Position numbers and translations under genes: made by a program. Below the pieces are notes generated by a model. It worked only from the letters and a program-made list of their open reading frames with translations. It had not been told where the DNA came from and did no database searches. A stretch of DNA of 64,000 nucleotides, from assembly GCA_964215955.1 (NCBI GenBank), contig CAXPDR010000023.1, positions 62,001 to 126,000 on the forward strand, read 5' to 3'. Below, in pieces: positions 24,725 to 33,223 of the stretch (position 1 is its first letter; every line of letters starts with the position of its first letter). The stretch comes from GCA-2706205 sp964215955. GTDB taxonomy: Bacteria; Bdellovibrionota; Bacteriovoracia; Bacteriovoracales; Bacteriovoracaceae.

Positions 24725-25624
24725 TTATTTATCTGGCTTAAACCAACAAAGAGGCCTCACACCTAATATCTCCCCTTGGATGCGATTACAATTCCCAACT
24801 AAGGCATCACTTTGGTCTACGTCCTCCAATTCAGATAGGATACAGAGTGCTCCTTGAAAATAAGTATCAAGTCGACATTGCGGCATTGGATGGCCATGAA
24901 AATGGCTATTCACTACAGCTGTATCCGAAGTTTCGAAGGATAGTGGTTTTGGTAGTTCCCTTAGAGAATGAAAAAGCTGGGCCGTACTTAATCCTGCCAT
25001 AGAGCTTCTTTGACAAAGAAGCAATTCTTCTTGAGTAGAGAACTGCTCTGAACACTTAAGTTTTACACTTTCTGGAATGTCTAATTTTTCTAATATCTTT
25101 TTGTGATCTTCTCCACGCCAAACTCGTCTTAGGCACTTAGAAGTGGCCCAATAATCAGCTTGCCCTTCATTAGTTGCCCACCTTTTACGAATGCCGCCTC
25201 TTCCTGCACTTCTTGTTTTTTTAGGAGCTCCTCCGAGATGGTGACCAACTTCATGACAAACAACAAGAGTGAATGCGTCATTTGTAATATCTTTGTGCCT
25301 AGCAAGACCACCATACATACTAATCTTCCAGACACCAAAAGATCTACTGGCAAAAGCGTTAACCTTACCGCTGGACCATTTTCTTTCTACTTTTAGGCGA
25401 CCACCCTCAGATTGAAAAATAGGTTTGTACACATTGATTACCTTATCGATGAGTCCATTAAAAGAATCTTCTGTCATATCATTTTGATTTTTAGTTTCTG
25501 TACCAACCCATAAATCATTCTCTGGCACAATACCTTTTGCTCCATCCTCACTACAGGAGAAGGAAAAAGAACTGTAAATCATTATAATTTGAAATATAAT
25601 AAACGGTGCTTTTATCCATTGCAT
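24725..25624 (-). CDS. Secreted HExxH metalloprotease-like protein
   Basis: The 299-residue protein is not assigned to a named family. It has an N-terminal signal-like segment (about 7-23, just before CSED) and the zinc motif HEVGHHLGG at 124-132, in a hydrophobic strand-helix context (FTLVVCHEVGHHL). E153 in NEGQADYWA, about 25 residues on, may be the third ligand, as in gluzincins. Eight or so cysteines favour the periplasm or exterior. HExxHxxGG is seen in several zincin families, so peptidase activity is likely but the substrate is unknown. No clear ribosome site precedes ATG 25624. Confidence 0.75.
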   Translation of the reverse strand: MQWIKAPFIIFQIIMIYSSFSFSCSEDGAKGIVPENDLWVGTETKNQNDMTEDSFNGLIDKVINVYKPIFQSEGGRLKVERKWSSGKVNAFASRSFGVWKISMYGGLARHKDITNDAFTLVVCHEVGHHLGGAPKKTRSAGRGGIRKRWATNEGQADYWATSKCLRRVWRGEDHKKILEKLDIPESVKLKCSEQFSTQEELLLCQRSSMAGLSTAQLFHSLRELPKPLSFETSDTAVVNSHFHGHPMPQCRLDTYFQGALCILSELEDVDQSDALVGNCNRIQGEILGVRPLCWFKPDK

Positions 25625-25821
25625 TGCTATATTTTGGCTTTGTTTAAAACTCTTTGTCTAGTTTTGAAAAATGAAAGCTTAACACCACTTAGCACGGGGT
25701 CTTAAAAATCATTACCTTTTTACATAGAAAGGAAAACCAGTTGCAAAAATTGACACTCTGCGCTACAAGATTCAAAACTTTTATTACTTATATATTCACC
25801 AATTTACGGAGAAAAATTACC

Positions 25822-26397
25822 ATGAAATCATTAATTAGTATTTGTATTGTATTATCTAGCCTAAATAGTTATGCAGGAATTTTTACTGGAGATCCAGAAG
25901 GGTTTAAAACATATTTAAGCAATTTTGAGACTTATGAAGCTCATCAAAAGGATATTGAAAACATGCCACCAAGGGTATCTAAAGATGGAAAAGTCTACAG
26001 AAATTATAGTCCTAACTTTTTATCTGTTGATGGTACTGAAGAGGCGGCCCGAAACAGCTACAATACAATCTCACAAAGAACAAAGAGAAAAAAAATTGGA
26101 CCTAGAACAGTAACAACAAGTGAAGTAACTTTTAAAATTTACAGTCATGCTACCTATGGCTTTGCTCCAGTAATCAAAGATGGAACATTTTTCTCTGTGA
26201 AAGAATGTAATTCAGAAAAACTAGTTTTACATTTATTACTTGATGAGAGTGGAGCTTATATGTCCCAAGCAGATGCTTATACAAATCCAATAGTAAGATG
26301 GTCTCCTAAAGTCAAGCTTCCAAAGTCTTGTAATTTCAACCTTGATGAAGCAAAAACTATTATAATTAACGGAAAAGAAATACCTGTTTTACATTAA
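25822..26397 (+). CDS. Secreted protein of unknown function
   Basis: The 191-residue protein starts at ATG 25822, chosen because ACGGAGAAA lies just upstream and the product then begins with a clean signal peptide (MKSLISICIVLSSLNSYAG); the longer open frame from 25741 has no such support. The mature part is polar with a basic patch (QRTKRKKIGPR near residue 90) and two cysteines (CNSEK, SCNFN). I do not recognise it. It is divergent from the HExxH gene across a gap of about 200 bases and ends at an intrinsic terminator, so it is a one-gene transcript. Confidence 0.75.
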   Translation: MKSLISICIVLSSLNSYAGIFTGDPEGFKTYLSNFETYEAHQKDIENMPPRVSKDGKVYRNYSPNFLSVDGTEEAARNSYNTISQRTKRKKIGPRTVTTSEVTFKIYSHATYGFAPVIKDGTFFSVKECNSEKLVLHLLLDESGAYMSQADAYTNPIVRWSPKVKLPKSCNFNLDEAKTIIINGKEIPVLH

Positions 26398-26411
26398 TTT
26401 TATTATGGCAG

Positions 26412-26443
26412 AAAGACCTGCTTTTAAGTAGGTCTTTTCTTAT
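26412..26443 (+). terminator. Intrinsic terminator after the 25822 gene
   Basis: The stem runs from 26412 to 26421 and 26428 to 26437 (AAAGACCT..C with ..AGGTCTTT, 10 pairs including one G-U) around a 6-base loop, followed by TCTTATT. It lies 15 bases after the stop. Confidence 0.75.
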
Positions 26444-26465
26444 TAAGAAATATTCATTTATATAT

Positions 26466-27671
26466 TTATCCATGGTGCTCAGAAACAACATCTGTCTCTA
26501 AAAGCTCTTTAACTCTTGGCTTTCTTCTTTTTCTCGTTTTTTCTGGGATAAGACCCTTCATGGATTCGATTTTACCAAAACATAAAAGTTTATCTCCCGC
26601 ATTCAAGACACGTTCTCCCTTAGGATTAGGAATGACCTTTCCTTCTCGGTGAAGTGTTAACGCGTTTATATCTTTTTCTCGTAACCCAGAATTGTTAATA
26701 GTTGAGCCAACATACTCAGAACCTTCAGGAATTATTATTTCAGTAACTCCATACCCTTTACTCACTGTAAACTTCTCTCTTAAATCAATTTCTGGGTAAT
26801 CAACTCTTGAGGCCATGTAATCGATAAAACTTCCGGCCACATCGAGGTGAGTACAGTTCTCAATTCCCTCTAGCCCCGGAGAAGAATTTATCTCCATAAT
26901 TTGGGGACCATCTTTTCCTTCCAGCATATCTACACCGGCAATTCCAAGTCCCATAATTCTTGCGGCCCTAATGGCAACTTCTTTGTATTTATCATCCAGC
27001 TCTACCATCTCTGTTTTACCACCACGGTGAACATTACTTCTAAATTCTTGACCTTGTGCTACCCTTCTCATAGCTGCCACAACTTCATCACCGACAACAA
27101 TTGCCCTAATGTCACGCCCCTTACTTTCGGCTACAAATTTTTGGATAAGTACATTTTGTTTTTGGCTTTGTAAAAGCTCTATAATAGAGGTTGCAGATTC
27201 AAGAGTGTGGGCAAGTAAAACTCCGATCCCTTGAGTTCCTTCCAAAAGTTTTATAACAATTGGTGCTCCACCAACTCTTTCAATAGCAGGTAGAACATCA
27301 CGCTTATCTTTAACAAAAGTTGTAGGCGGAATTCCCACATTATGCCGACTCAATATTTGAAAACTTCTCAGTTTATCTCTAGAATTTAAAATACCATCTG
27401 CAGTGTTAGGAGTATAAACATCCATTTGTTGAAATTGACGAACGACTGCAGTTCCAAAATAAGTTATGGATGCACCAATTCTTGGTAAAATTGCGTCGTA
27501 ATGACTTAATGGTTTTTGCCTATAATACAAATCTGGAGATTGTCGCTCCAAGTCTAGCGCAAACTTTAATGTGTTAAGAACTGTAACTTTATGACCTCTA
27601 TGTTTAGCAGCTTCCACCAATCTTTTGGTACTATAATTTTTTGGTTCTCTTGATAAAATTCCTAATTTCAT
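26466..27671 (-). CDS. rimK: RimK-type ATP-grasp ligase with C-terminal RCK (TrkA-C) domain
   Basis: The 401-residue protein is longer than plain RimK (about 300). Residues 1-295 are ATP-grasp: KLGILSREP, RIGASITYFG, NSRDKLRSFQIL, VIKLLEGTQGIGV, SKGRDIRAIVVG, and the metal-binding MEINSSPGLEG near 267. Residues about 305-385 look like an RCK_C/TrkA-C ligand-binding domain (EIIIPEGSEYVGSTI, LREKDINALTLHREGKVIPNP, AGDKLLCFG). RimK adds glutamates to ribosomal protein S6. The extra domain suggests control by a small ligand. Its ATG overlaps the stop of the RimB-like gene by 4 bases. Confidence 0.9.
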   Translation of the reverse strand: MKLGILSREPKNYSTKRLVEAAKHRGHKVTVLNTLKFALDLERQSPDLYYRQKPLSHYDAILPRIGASITYFGTAVVRQFQQMDVYTPNTADGILNSRDKLRSFQILSRHNVGIPPTTFVKDKRDVLPAIERVGGAPIVIKLLEGTQGIGVLLAHTLESATSIIELLQSQKQNVLIQKFVAESKGRDIRAIVVGDEVVAAMRRVAQGQEFRSNVHRGGKTEMVELDDKYKEVAIRAARIMGLGIAGVDMLEGKDGPQIMEINSSPGLEGIENCTHLDVAGSFIDYMASRVDYPEIDLREKFTVSKGYGVTEIIIPEGSEYVGSTINNSGLREKDINALTLHREGKVIPNPKGERVLNAGDKLLCFGKIESMKGLIPEKTRKRRKPRVKELLETDVVSEHHG

Positions 27672-28135
27672 TTAGAACGACTCCCTTTTGCTTTTTTAAT
27701 TCCTAAAAATGATTTCCCTGTATCAATAAGAAATCTTTTTCTCATACTTTCTCTTCCAAGAAGCATTCTAAACCCCATTTCATCTCTATTAGTAAGGGTT
27801 ATTTCTATTTCCCAGGTTTCTCCCATCAAAGTCACTGGTGTTAATATTACCGGCCTTAACTCTGTGGCACCATTAGAGCTTTTAACTTTTCTATATTCTT
27901 CTATTTTTGCCCGACATTCAATTTCATCCTTACTGGTTCTTTGTTCTGGATGAATATTAAATTTTACATATTCAAAGCGACCTCTTTTATAGGTTTTCAT
28001 ATTAAAAGCATGTAATGAAGATGTCTTAGCTCCTGAATCCACTTTTGCTTTAATCTGATCAATTTTAAGGTCAGGTAGAGAAACCCATTCTCTCCAACCA
28101 ATGATTTTTAATTCTTTTTTATTTTTAGTTTTCAA
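27668..28135 (-). CDS. rimB: RimB-like retropepsin-fold protease
   Basis: The 155-residue protein belongs to the Zn_protease/RimB family (PF05618-like): KIIGWREWVSLPDL, the active-site block AKVDSGAKTSSLHA at 30-43 with the aspartate of DSGA, and the closing MLLGRESMRKRFLIDTGKSFL. In Pseudomonas, RimB trims the glutamate tails that RimK builds on S6. Here the two genes overlap by 4 bases (ATGA), which strongly supports such a pair. The start is TTG 28135 with GAGGTT at 28142-28147 as ribosome site. It has no signal peptide and should act in the cytoplasm. Confidence 0.9.
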   Translation of the reverse strand: MKTKNKKELKIIGWREWVSLPDLKIDQIKAKVDSGAKTSSLHAFNMKTYKRGRFEYVKFNIHPEQRTSKDEIECRAKIEEYRKVKSSNGATELRPVILTPVTLMGETWEIEITLTNRDEMGFRMLLGRESMRKRFLIDTGKSFLGIKKAKGSRSK

Positions 28136-28159
28136 GTTTCAACCTCAAAATATATTTTT

Positions 28160-28564
28160 TTATTTACAACAGGCGATTGGACGACTTACCCCACAACCAC
28201 TTATACCACCTAAGGTACTACCAGACCGTCCATTCAAACTTTGATTATTAGTCCAATTTGAACAGTTAAAAGTTCCGGTATTGGCCGTAAGCGCTGGATA
28301 GCCCTTCCCGTTCACCCAAGCAACTCCAGCTGTTCTATCCCCTGTTTGCAAATATTCAGTATCAGAACAAAAATGAGAATCTGGAAACTCACTATGACAT
28401 TTAGCATTTGCTCCAGTAAGTCCACCTAAGTTTCCCTGATAAGTCGCGGTGGTATTTCCAACATAAGTAGGCTTACCACCACCTCCACTAGCACCTAAGA
28501 TGACAGATAAATTCCCAGCATAAGAGAATGGTATAAAAAACAGAGAAAAAATAAGAGTCTTCAT
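28160..28564 (-). CDS. Small secreted cysteine-rich protein, DUF1554/lectin-like pattern
   Basis: The protein has about 134 residues from ATG 28564, whose A is shared with the upstream TAA stop (TAATG), and a GGAGG lies 9 bases before it; the longer frame is unlikely. A signal peptide ends near YAG. The mature protein has a Gly-rich start and then GLTGANAKCHSEFP, HFCSDTEYL, AWVNG, FNCSNWTN and SGCGVSRPIACCK. This spacing of Cys, Trp and Gly recalls the DUF1554/C-type-lectin-like domains found in Leptospira and Bdellovibrio surface proteins, but the match is by eye. It is coupled to the prepilin-like gene. Confidence 0.65.
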   Translation of the reverse strand: MKTLIFSLFFIPFSYAGNLSVILGASGGGGKPTYVGNTTATYQGNLGGLTGANAKCHSEFPDSHFCSDTEYLQTGDRTAGVAWVNGKGYPALTANTGTFNCSNWTNNQSLNGRSGSTLGGISGCGVSRPIACCK

Positions 28565-29523
28565 TAATATAACCTCCAATCACCAGCGCCATCACCGTCT
28601 GGGTCGTAGAAAAAAAGATCAATTGATATATTATTTAAATCTAAAATGAGATTTGGATCCCCCACAACAGAATCGGTAGCCTTCCCTCTTGAAATGGTTA
28701 TATTATTAACACTTAAATCACCAGCCCCATGCAAAAACTTAATAATATCTCCATGGGTAGCATCGCTTGGAAGAGTCAGTCCATAACCAGCAGTTGTAGC
28801 ATTTAAAGTTATGTTCTCACCAACAACAATACTATATCCGTCATCAGAAATATTAGTATCTTTCCAAACATGTTTAAGACTTTGAACTTTAACAATACCA
28901 GTAACATCTAAAGTTGCCTGTGGATTATCGTTTCCAATGCCAACATTTCCACCTTGATAATAAATATTATCAGGATCAGCGGTCGATTTATCCCAAAGAC
29001 TAGATTCTACCGCTGAAAATGCCGTACAACCAGTAATAGTGTCATCACTAGCTGTATTAACATTCATTCTAATGTTTTTGGTAATAAGCTTAACAGAATT
29101 AGATTTTTCCCCACGATTAAATACTAGCTTTAAAAGAGTCGTCCCACTCCCACCTGTAACCACGCTTACTTCATCAGAACTATCTGATAACTCTATTGAG
29201 TTTATTTTTAATCTGACAGTTCCATAGTTTTTATTGGTTTCAAAAACAACAACTCCAGAAGAGTTTTTTATCTGAGTGATCCCAGTTTCGTTTTTAGCAT
29301 TCATCCCACTAAAGGAGTTATGGCAAGCTCCACTTGATGAAAGAGTGGAACGAATTTCTTTTACTAAGGATATAATTTCTAGATTTTTCTCCGAATATTT
29401 AATACTTTTATTAGTATTCTCATTCATTTTTAAAAGGGTAACACCAATTCCTATAATTGCAGCTCCGGCCAACATGATTTCGATTAGGGAGAACCCCTTA
29501 TGACCTCTTAAAATTCTATTCAT
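28564..29523 (-). CDS. Prepilin-like protein with fibre-like C-terminal domain
   Basis: The 319-residue protein has a type IV prepilin leader, RGHKG|FSLIEIML, with Glu at +5 and a hydrophobic helix to about residue 28, so it should be cleaved and methylated by the prepilin peptidase. Residues about 190-319 resemble the shaft/tip of phage-fibre or autotransporter proteins: NVGIGNDNPQATLDVTG, then DGYSIVVGENITLNATTAG and a terminal DPDGDGAGDWRLY. It may be a minor pilin or pseudopilin bearing a surface tip. No other pilus genes are adjacent; the downstream partner is the coupled cysteine-rich protein. Confidence 0.8.
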   Translation of the reverse strand: MNRILRGHKGFSLIEIMLAGAAIIGIGVTLLKMNENTNKSIKYSEKNLEIISLVKEIRSTLSSSGACHNSFSGMNAKNETGITQIKNSSGVVVFETNKNYGTVRLKINSIELSDSSDEVSVVTGGSGTTLLKLVFNRGEKSNSVKLITKNIRMNVNTASDDTITGCTAFSAVESSLWDKSTADPDNIYYQGGNVGIGNDNPQATLDVTGIVKVQSLKHVWKDTNISDDGYSIVVGENITLNATTAGYGLTLPSDATHGDIIKFLHGAGDLSVNNITISRGKATDSVVGDPNLILDLNNISIDLFFYDPDGDGAGDWRLY

Positions 29524-29584
29524 TTAACAATTGTATGTTCTTTTTCAGGATTGGCAAATCTGAGCTACTTTTTACTTAATATTT

Positions 29585-29839
29585 TTAGTCTTGTTTTTCA
29601 TATACACAAGCACAAGTACCATCGATGACCCTGTCGTATTCACACCTTGGCTCTTCACATGCAACTGACTTTAACACTTCATAACCACTAAAAGTTTGTC
29701 TTCCATCAGCACAGGAGATATTACAAGATCTTAAAATATCTTCTCCATTACAACTGAGATTAACATCCCAACTGCAAGATTCACTTGCAAAACCACTCAA
29801 AGACAAAAGTGCCAGAGTCAAAATCATTATTTTCTTCAT
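29585..29839 (-). CDS. Small secreted cysteine-rich protein
   Basis: The 84-residue protein is unrecognised. It has a signal peptide of about 19 residues (MKKIMILTLALLSLSGFAS). The remaining 65 residues hold nine cysteines (ESCSWD, LSCNGE, RSCNISC, VACEEPRCEY, GTCACV), giving a compact disulfide-bonded domain, possibly a binding module or inhibitor. AAAGGAT stands 8 bases before ATG 29839. It lies 61 bases upstream of the prepilin-like gene on the same strand and could share its transcript. Confidence 0.75.
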   Translation of the reverse strand: MKKIMILTLALLSLSGFASESCSWDVNLSCNGEDILRSCNISCADGRQTFSGYEVLKSVACEEPRCEYDRVIDGTCACVYEKQD

Positions 29840-30012
29840 AATAAAATCCTTTATAGTTTGATTTATCTTATCTCGCCTTTGGGATAGATTGAATGATTGA
29901 GGAAGATTTACATAGAAGTGTCAGCTTTTTTGACAGAAAAGAGGATTTTAAGCTTATTAAAACTAATATCGGTAGTTTTTAACCAACATATTTAACTAGA
30001 ATGATATGCTAA

Positions 30013-30018
30013 TATAAT
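30013..30018 (+). promoter_or_regulatory. -10 box next to a GTG start (possible leaderless mRNA)
   Basis: A perfect TATAAT stands 4 bases before GTG 30023, so transcription would start within or beside the start codon. A weak -35 candidate (TTTAAC, 29991-29996) lies 16 bases upstream. Confidence 0.4.
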
Positions 30019-30022
30019 AGGA

Positions 30023-31027
30023 GTGAAATTATGGATTTTATCACTCATTTTTATCTTTTCAGGTTGTGCTTCACGGTCAAAACCAACTATTTGTGAATAT
30101 CTCAAACTTGATAATTGTAATAATTCTAAACGCTCCCTTTCCAGAAGTGCAGGAGCATCCCTTCCCTCAGTAAATGCCGCTGCCTTTAATAACCCAGCAG
30201 CTATTTCATTAAATCGAGGTCTTGGGGTCGAATCTATTCACTATGATGGATATGCTCAAGTGGGCTTAATTACTGGAACGGGTCGAATTGGTGCGGCCAT
30301 TTCAAATTTTCCAAATGATGGAACTTTTTTTGGAAATACTGCTATTGAAAGTGATAATGATTACAGAAAAAGAATAATAGATGGCAAAAAATTTGAAGAT
30401 GATAAAATTGTTTTGGCCGGTGCACTTAATCTTTTTGGTGCCAAAACAAAGACAGGTCTACAAATGGATTTAGGTTTGATTTATAGACGTCATAATGAGT
30501 TAGAAAAAGATTATTATGGTGGAGGGCTTATTTTAAGTTACGCTAAGTTTATTTCTATTGGAGCCTCTTACTATGATGATGTCTATTACCAAAACTTAAG
30601 TGGAAAAGATGATGAAGTCATCGATGAAGAAGGAAATGCAACAACAATAATTTATCCAGAAGATCCAGATCTCATCACAGAGACAGACTTTTCTGTACGT
30701 TCATATGTCGCCGGACTAAGATTTTCAAAACTAGCATTAGACTATATTCATTTTGATGTAATTTCTGAAGATGAAGATTACAACGAAATTTCCATTGATA
30801 TTTATAATTTAAGTTATTTTTATAAAAAATGGATTTTAAGTTATGGGAGAAGGTTTGAAACAAGTTTTAAAGAAGTCTACCAAGAAGAAACATTCATCCA
30901 AGAGAAAGAAAAATCAGATACTTTTCTTGGCGCCCAATACGCAACCAATAATGGTTTTTTATTAGGCGCATTTATAAATTATTATTTGATTAATGATTTA
31001 AGTTTAGGTCTAACCTATTTCTTTTAG
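30023..31027 (+). CDS. Outer-membrane beta-barrel-like lipoprotein, unknown function
   Basis: The 334-residue protein starts at GTG 30023 with a lipoprotein signal (LIFIFSGC, Cys at residue 15). The body is rich in alternating aromatic/Gly strands (GVESIHYDGYAQVGLITGTGRIGAAI, DLGLIYRRHNE, GGLILSYAKFISIGASYY, YIHFDVI) and ends GLTYFF with a terminal aromatic, which together suggest an outer-membrane beta barrel or a conjugal-transfer/TraF-like periplasmic barrel. The function is unknown. It is convergent with the M48 protease gene, and the two stops overlap by 4 bases. Confidence 0.75.
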   Translation: MKLWILSLIFIFSGCASRSKPTICEYLKLDNCNNSKRSLSRSAGASLPSVNAAAFNNPAAISLNRGLGVESIHYDGYAQVGLITGTGRIGAAISNFPNDGTFFGNTAIESDNDYRKRIIDGKKFEDDKIVLAGALNLFGAKTKTGLQMDLGLIYRRHNELEKDYYGGGLILSYAKFISIGASYYDDVYYQNLSGKDDEVIDEEGNATTIIYPEDPDLITETDFSVRSYVAGLRFSKLALDYIHFDVISEDEDYNEISIDIYNLSYFYKKWILSYGRRFETSFKEVYQEETFIQEKEKSDTFLGAQYATNNGFLLGAFINYYLINDLSLGLTYFF

Positions 31028-31830
31028 ATTCTCTCACCTAAGCCATATTTAATTTTAGCTTTTGCATATTCTTTTTGAGCTTTTGGTAACCATTTCTTAA
31101 GATTATCTTTTCTTTTATCATTTGCTGGATGGGTCGACATAAACTCAGGAGGAGCCTTCCCTCCACTGGCAGCTTTCATACGCTGCCAAACTCTTGGTGC
31201 TTCAGCTGGATCATACCCTGCTTTTGCCATATACATTTGACCAACTCTATCTGAATCTGTTTCATCACTTCTAGAAAATTTACGATCCATAAATTCAAGA
31301 GCAAAAACAGAAAGAAGGGCCCCTGCTTGGGACAATTTTTTACAGTCATCCGTATTACAAAGTAGCTCTCCTGCTAGGGCGATACCACCACCAAGTAATA
31401 TACTATTATATTTTTTGTTTATTGCTCTTACATATCCTTTTTTACCATGCCTTAAAGTTGCGTGTGCCACCTCATGTCCCATAACTGCAGCTAGTGCGGC
31501 TTCTGTTTTTAACACAGGTAAGATACCTGTATAGACGGCCATCTTACCTCCGGGCATACACCAGGCATTCACCTGAGGTGAGTCAATAAGAATAACTTCC
31601 CATTTAAATGGTTCTCCAGATGCTTTCGCAATTCTATCTGAGACTCTTTTAACCATTGCAGTCCATTTTTTATTAGTGGAAAGTTTAGATTTTTTTTTAA
31701 CTTCGGCATAAGCTTTTTCGGCCTCTGCATTTATTTGTTTATCACTTGGTTCTTTAGTTCCTGAGATATTACTACTAGCACAGCTTACAAGTGTCACCAT
31801 TAACAATAATCGTAATATTAGTTTATTCAC
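31024..31830 (-). CDS. M48-family zinc metalloprotease lipoprotein
   Basis: The 268-residue protein has a lipobox LVSC (Cys17) and the M48 site HEVAHATLRH (119-128), with the third ligand in the ETDSDRVGQMYM segment. Also typical are VNAWCMPGGKMAVYTGIL and the C-terminal MSTHPANDKR. It resembles the LoiP/BepA-type periplasmic proteases that police outer-membrane assembly, so it should sit on the inner leaflet of the outer membrane or in the periplasm. The start is GTG 31830 with AAGGAG 5 bases before. It is monocistronic. Confidence 0.92.
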   Translation of the reverse strand: MNKLILRLLLMVTLVSCASSNISGTKEPSDKQINAEAEKAYAEVKKKSKLSTNKKWTAMVKRVSDRIAKASGEPFKWEVILIDSPQVNAWCMPGGKMAVYTGILPVLKTEAALAAVMGHEVAHATLRHGKKGYVRAINKKYNSILLGGGIALAGELLCNTDDCKKLSQAGALLSVFALEFMDRKFSRSDETDSDRVGQMYMAKAGYDPAEAPRVWQRMKAASGGKAPPEFMSTHPANDKRKDNLKKWLPKAQKEYAKAKIKYGLGERI

Positions 31831-31927
31831 ATCAACTCCTTGATATTACTATTTTAAAGCTCTTCATGAATTAGACAAGAATAAATTAGCAAGAATCTAT
31901 GCTAAGCTTATATATAGAGGAGTAAAT

Positions 31928-32107
31928 ATGTTTGGAATATTTAAAAAAGATCCTATCAAGAAAAAACAAAAAGAATATGAGAGCCTAATGGAACAAGCGA
32001 TGCACGCTCAAAGAAATGGAAAGATGGATATTTATGCAGAACTAGCGAGCAAAGCAGACAAGATTTTAAAAAAAATTGAAGATCTAAAGAAAGAGAACTC
32101 AAAATGA
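31928..32107 (+). CDS. Small DUF6435/Lacal_2735-like protein
   Basis: A 59-residue protein was read from the bases. It begins MFGIFKKDPIKKKQKEYESL and contains MEQAMHAQRNGKMDIYAELA followed by a Lys-rich helix. This is the pattern of a small conserved family (Lacal_2735/DUF6435) of unknown role, probably a helical hairpin. ATG 31928 has AGAGGAG upstream, and its TGA overlaps the ATG of the flavin-reductase-like gene by 4 bases, so the two are coupled. Confidence 0.75.
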   Translation: MFGIFKKDPIKKKQKEYESLMEQAMHAQRNGKMDIYAELASKADKILKKIEDLKKENSK

Positions 32108-32721
32108 GCTTAAAAGTTATTAGACAACAAGAATTTAAAAATTTCGAAACGAGAAAAAGAGCAAGATTTATTAATTCTCTTTCAGGGTTTAAATCGGCCA
32201 ATTTAATTGGAACTATTGATGATAAAAAAAACACCAACCTATCCATCGTAAGTTCAGCTTTTCACCTCGGTGCTGATCCTGCATTAATGGGAATTATTAT
32301 TCGACCAGATATTAGCCCTAGGCATACTTTAAATAATATTCGCTCTAATAAAATTTGCACCCTTAATCATGTCAATAGAGATATCTATCAAAAGGCTCAT
32401 CAAACAAGTGCCAGATACGACAAAGAAATTTCAGAATTCTTTGCATGTGGTTTAAGCGAAGAATATCTAAATAGTTTTCCAGCTCCTTTTGTAAAGGAGT
32501 CGTTGATAAAAATGAGTATGGAACTTTTAGAAGAAAAGTTTATTGAACTTAATGGAACTCATATGTTGATTCTCGCTATTAAAGATGTCTACTTACCAGA
32601 AGAGTACTTAAAAGATGATGGATATATTGACATAGAAAAAGCCCAGACAATTTGTGTCAGCGGACTCGATAGTTACCATTCAACGAACCAATTAGAGCGT
32701 CTCCCCTATGCAAAACCCTAA
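32104..32721 (+). CDS. Flavin reductase-like (FMN-binding split barrel) protein
   Basis: The 205-residue protein matches flavin-reductase-like split-barrel proteins: NLIGTIDDKKNTNLSIVSS (flavin phosphate strand), GADPALMGIIIRPD, RHTLNNIRSNKICTLNHV and AHQTSARYDKEISEF, which is the family's conserved HxT/S-A-R segment. These bind FMN and either reduce it with NAD(P)H or act as oxidoreductases; the partner is unknown. It is coupled to the preceding small DUF6435-like gene. Its 3' end overlaps that of the convergent FabZ-like gene by 4 bases. Confidence 0.85.
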   Translation: MSLKVIRQQEFKNFETRKRARFINSLSGFKSANLIGTIDDKKNTNLSIVSSAFHLGADPALMGIIIRPDISPRHTLNNIRSNKICTLNHVNRDIYQKAHQTSARYDKEISEFFACGLSEEYLNSFPAPFVKESLIKMSMELLEEKFIELNGTHMLILAIKDVYLPEEYLKDDGYIDIEKAQTICVSGLDSYHSTNQLERLPYAKP

Positions 32722-33182
32722 TATAAATACTCATCACTTATATTCATTAAATTAAATTTAAATTTGGCCATCAGATTTCCATCTTGAAAAACTTTAGCTT
32801 TAAACTTAAAAAGGTTCTTGTTATTTTCAAGAAGTTCAATAGTTGCACTTATCTTTCTCTCTGGTTTTACAATGCTTAAAAATTTGGCGTATTCCACTTT
32901 ATTTAATACTCCAATTGCATGTCCCTTAGTTTTCTCACTATTATAGTTGGGAACAGGAGAATAGTTTTTTGTTAAAAGAATTCCAGCACCTTGAGTACAA
33001 ATTTCTTGCAGCATTGCACCTGGAACGACAGGAGCACCAGGAAAATGACCTTTAACATGTGCTTCCTCTCCTGTGTGATTTTTTTCAACCTTTATATGCT
33101 TTTGCCCGAACTCCAAGACTTTATCTACCATCAGATAAGGTTCTCTTTGATGTAATAAATTTTGTATCTCTATTGAATCCAT
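32718..33182 (-). CDS. FabZ-like 3-hydroxyacyl-[ACP] dehydratase (hotdog fold)
   Basis: The 154-residue hotdog protein has FabZ catalytic features: QREPYLMVDKV at 12-22, H46 in KGHFPGAPVVPGAMLQE, and E60 at the acidic position. These dehydrate 3-hydroxyacyl-ACP in fatty-acid synthesis. It lies alone rather than in a fab or lpx cluster, so it may be a second FabZ or a dehydratase for another acyl carrier pathway. AAAGGAA precedes ATG 33182. It overlaps the convergent flavin-reductase gene by 4 bases, and a MAPEG gene lies just upstream on the same strand. Confidence 0.85.
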   Translation of the reverse strand: MDSIEIQNLLHQREPYLMVDKVLEFGQKHIKVEKNHTGEEAHVKGHFPGAPVVPGAMLQEICTQGAGILLTKNYSPVPNYNSEKTKGHAIGVLNKVEYAKFLSIVKPERKISATIELLENNKNLFKFKAKVFQDGNLMAKFKFNLMNISDEYLY

Positions 33183-33223
33183 AAAAATTTCCTTTTAAAA
33201 AATTTAGCAGGATTCCCTAAAGT

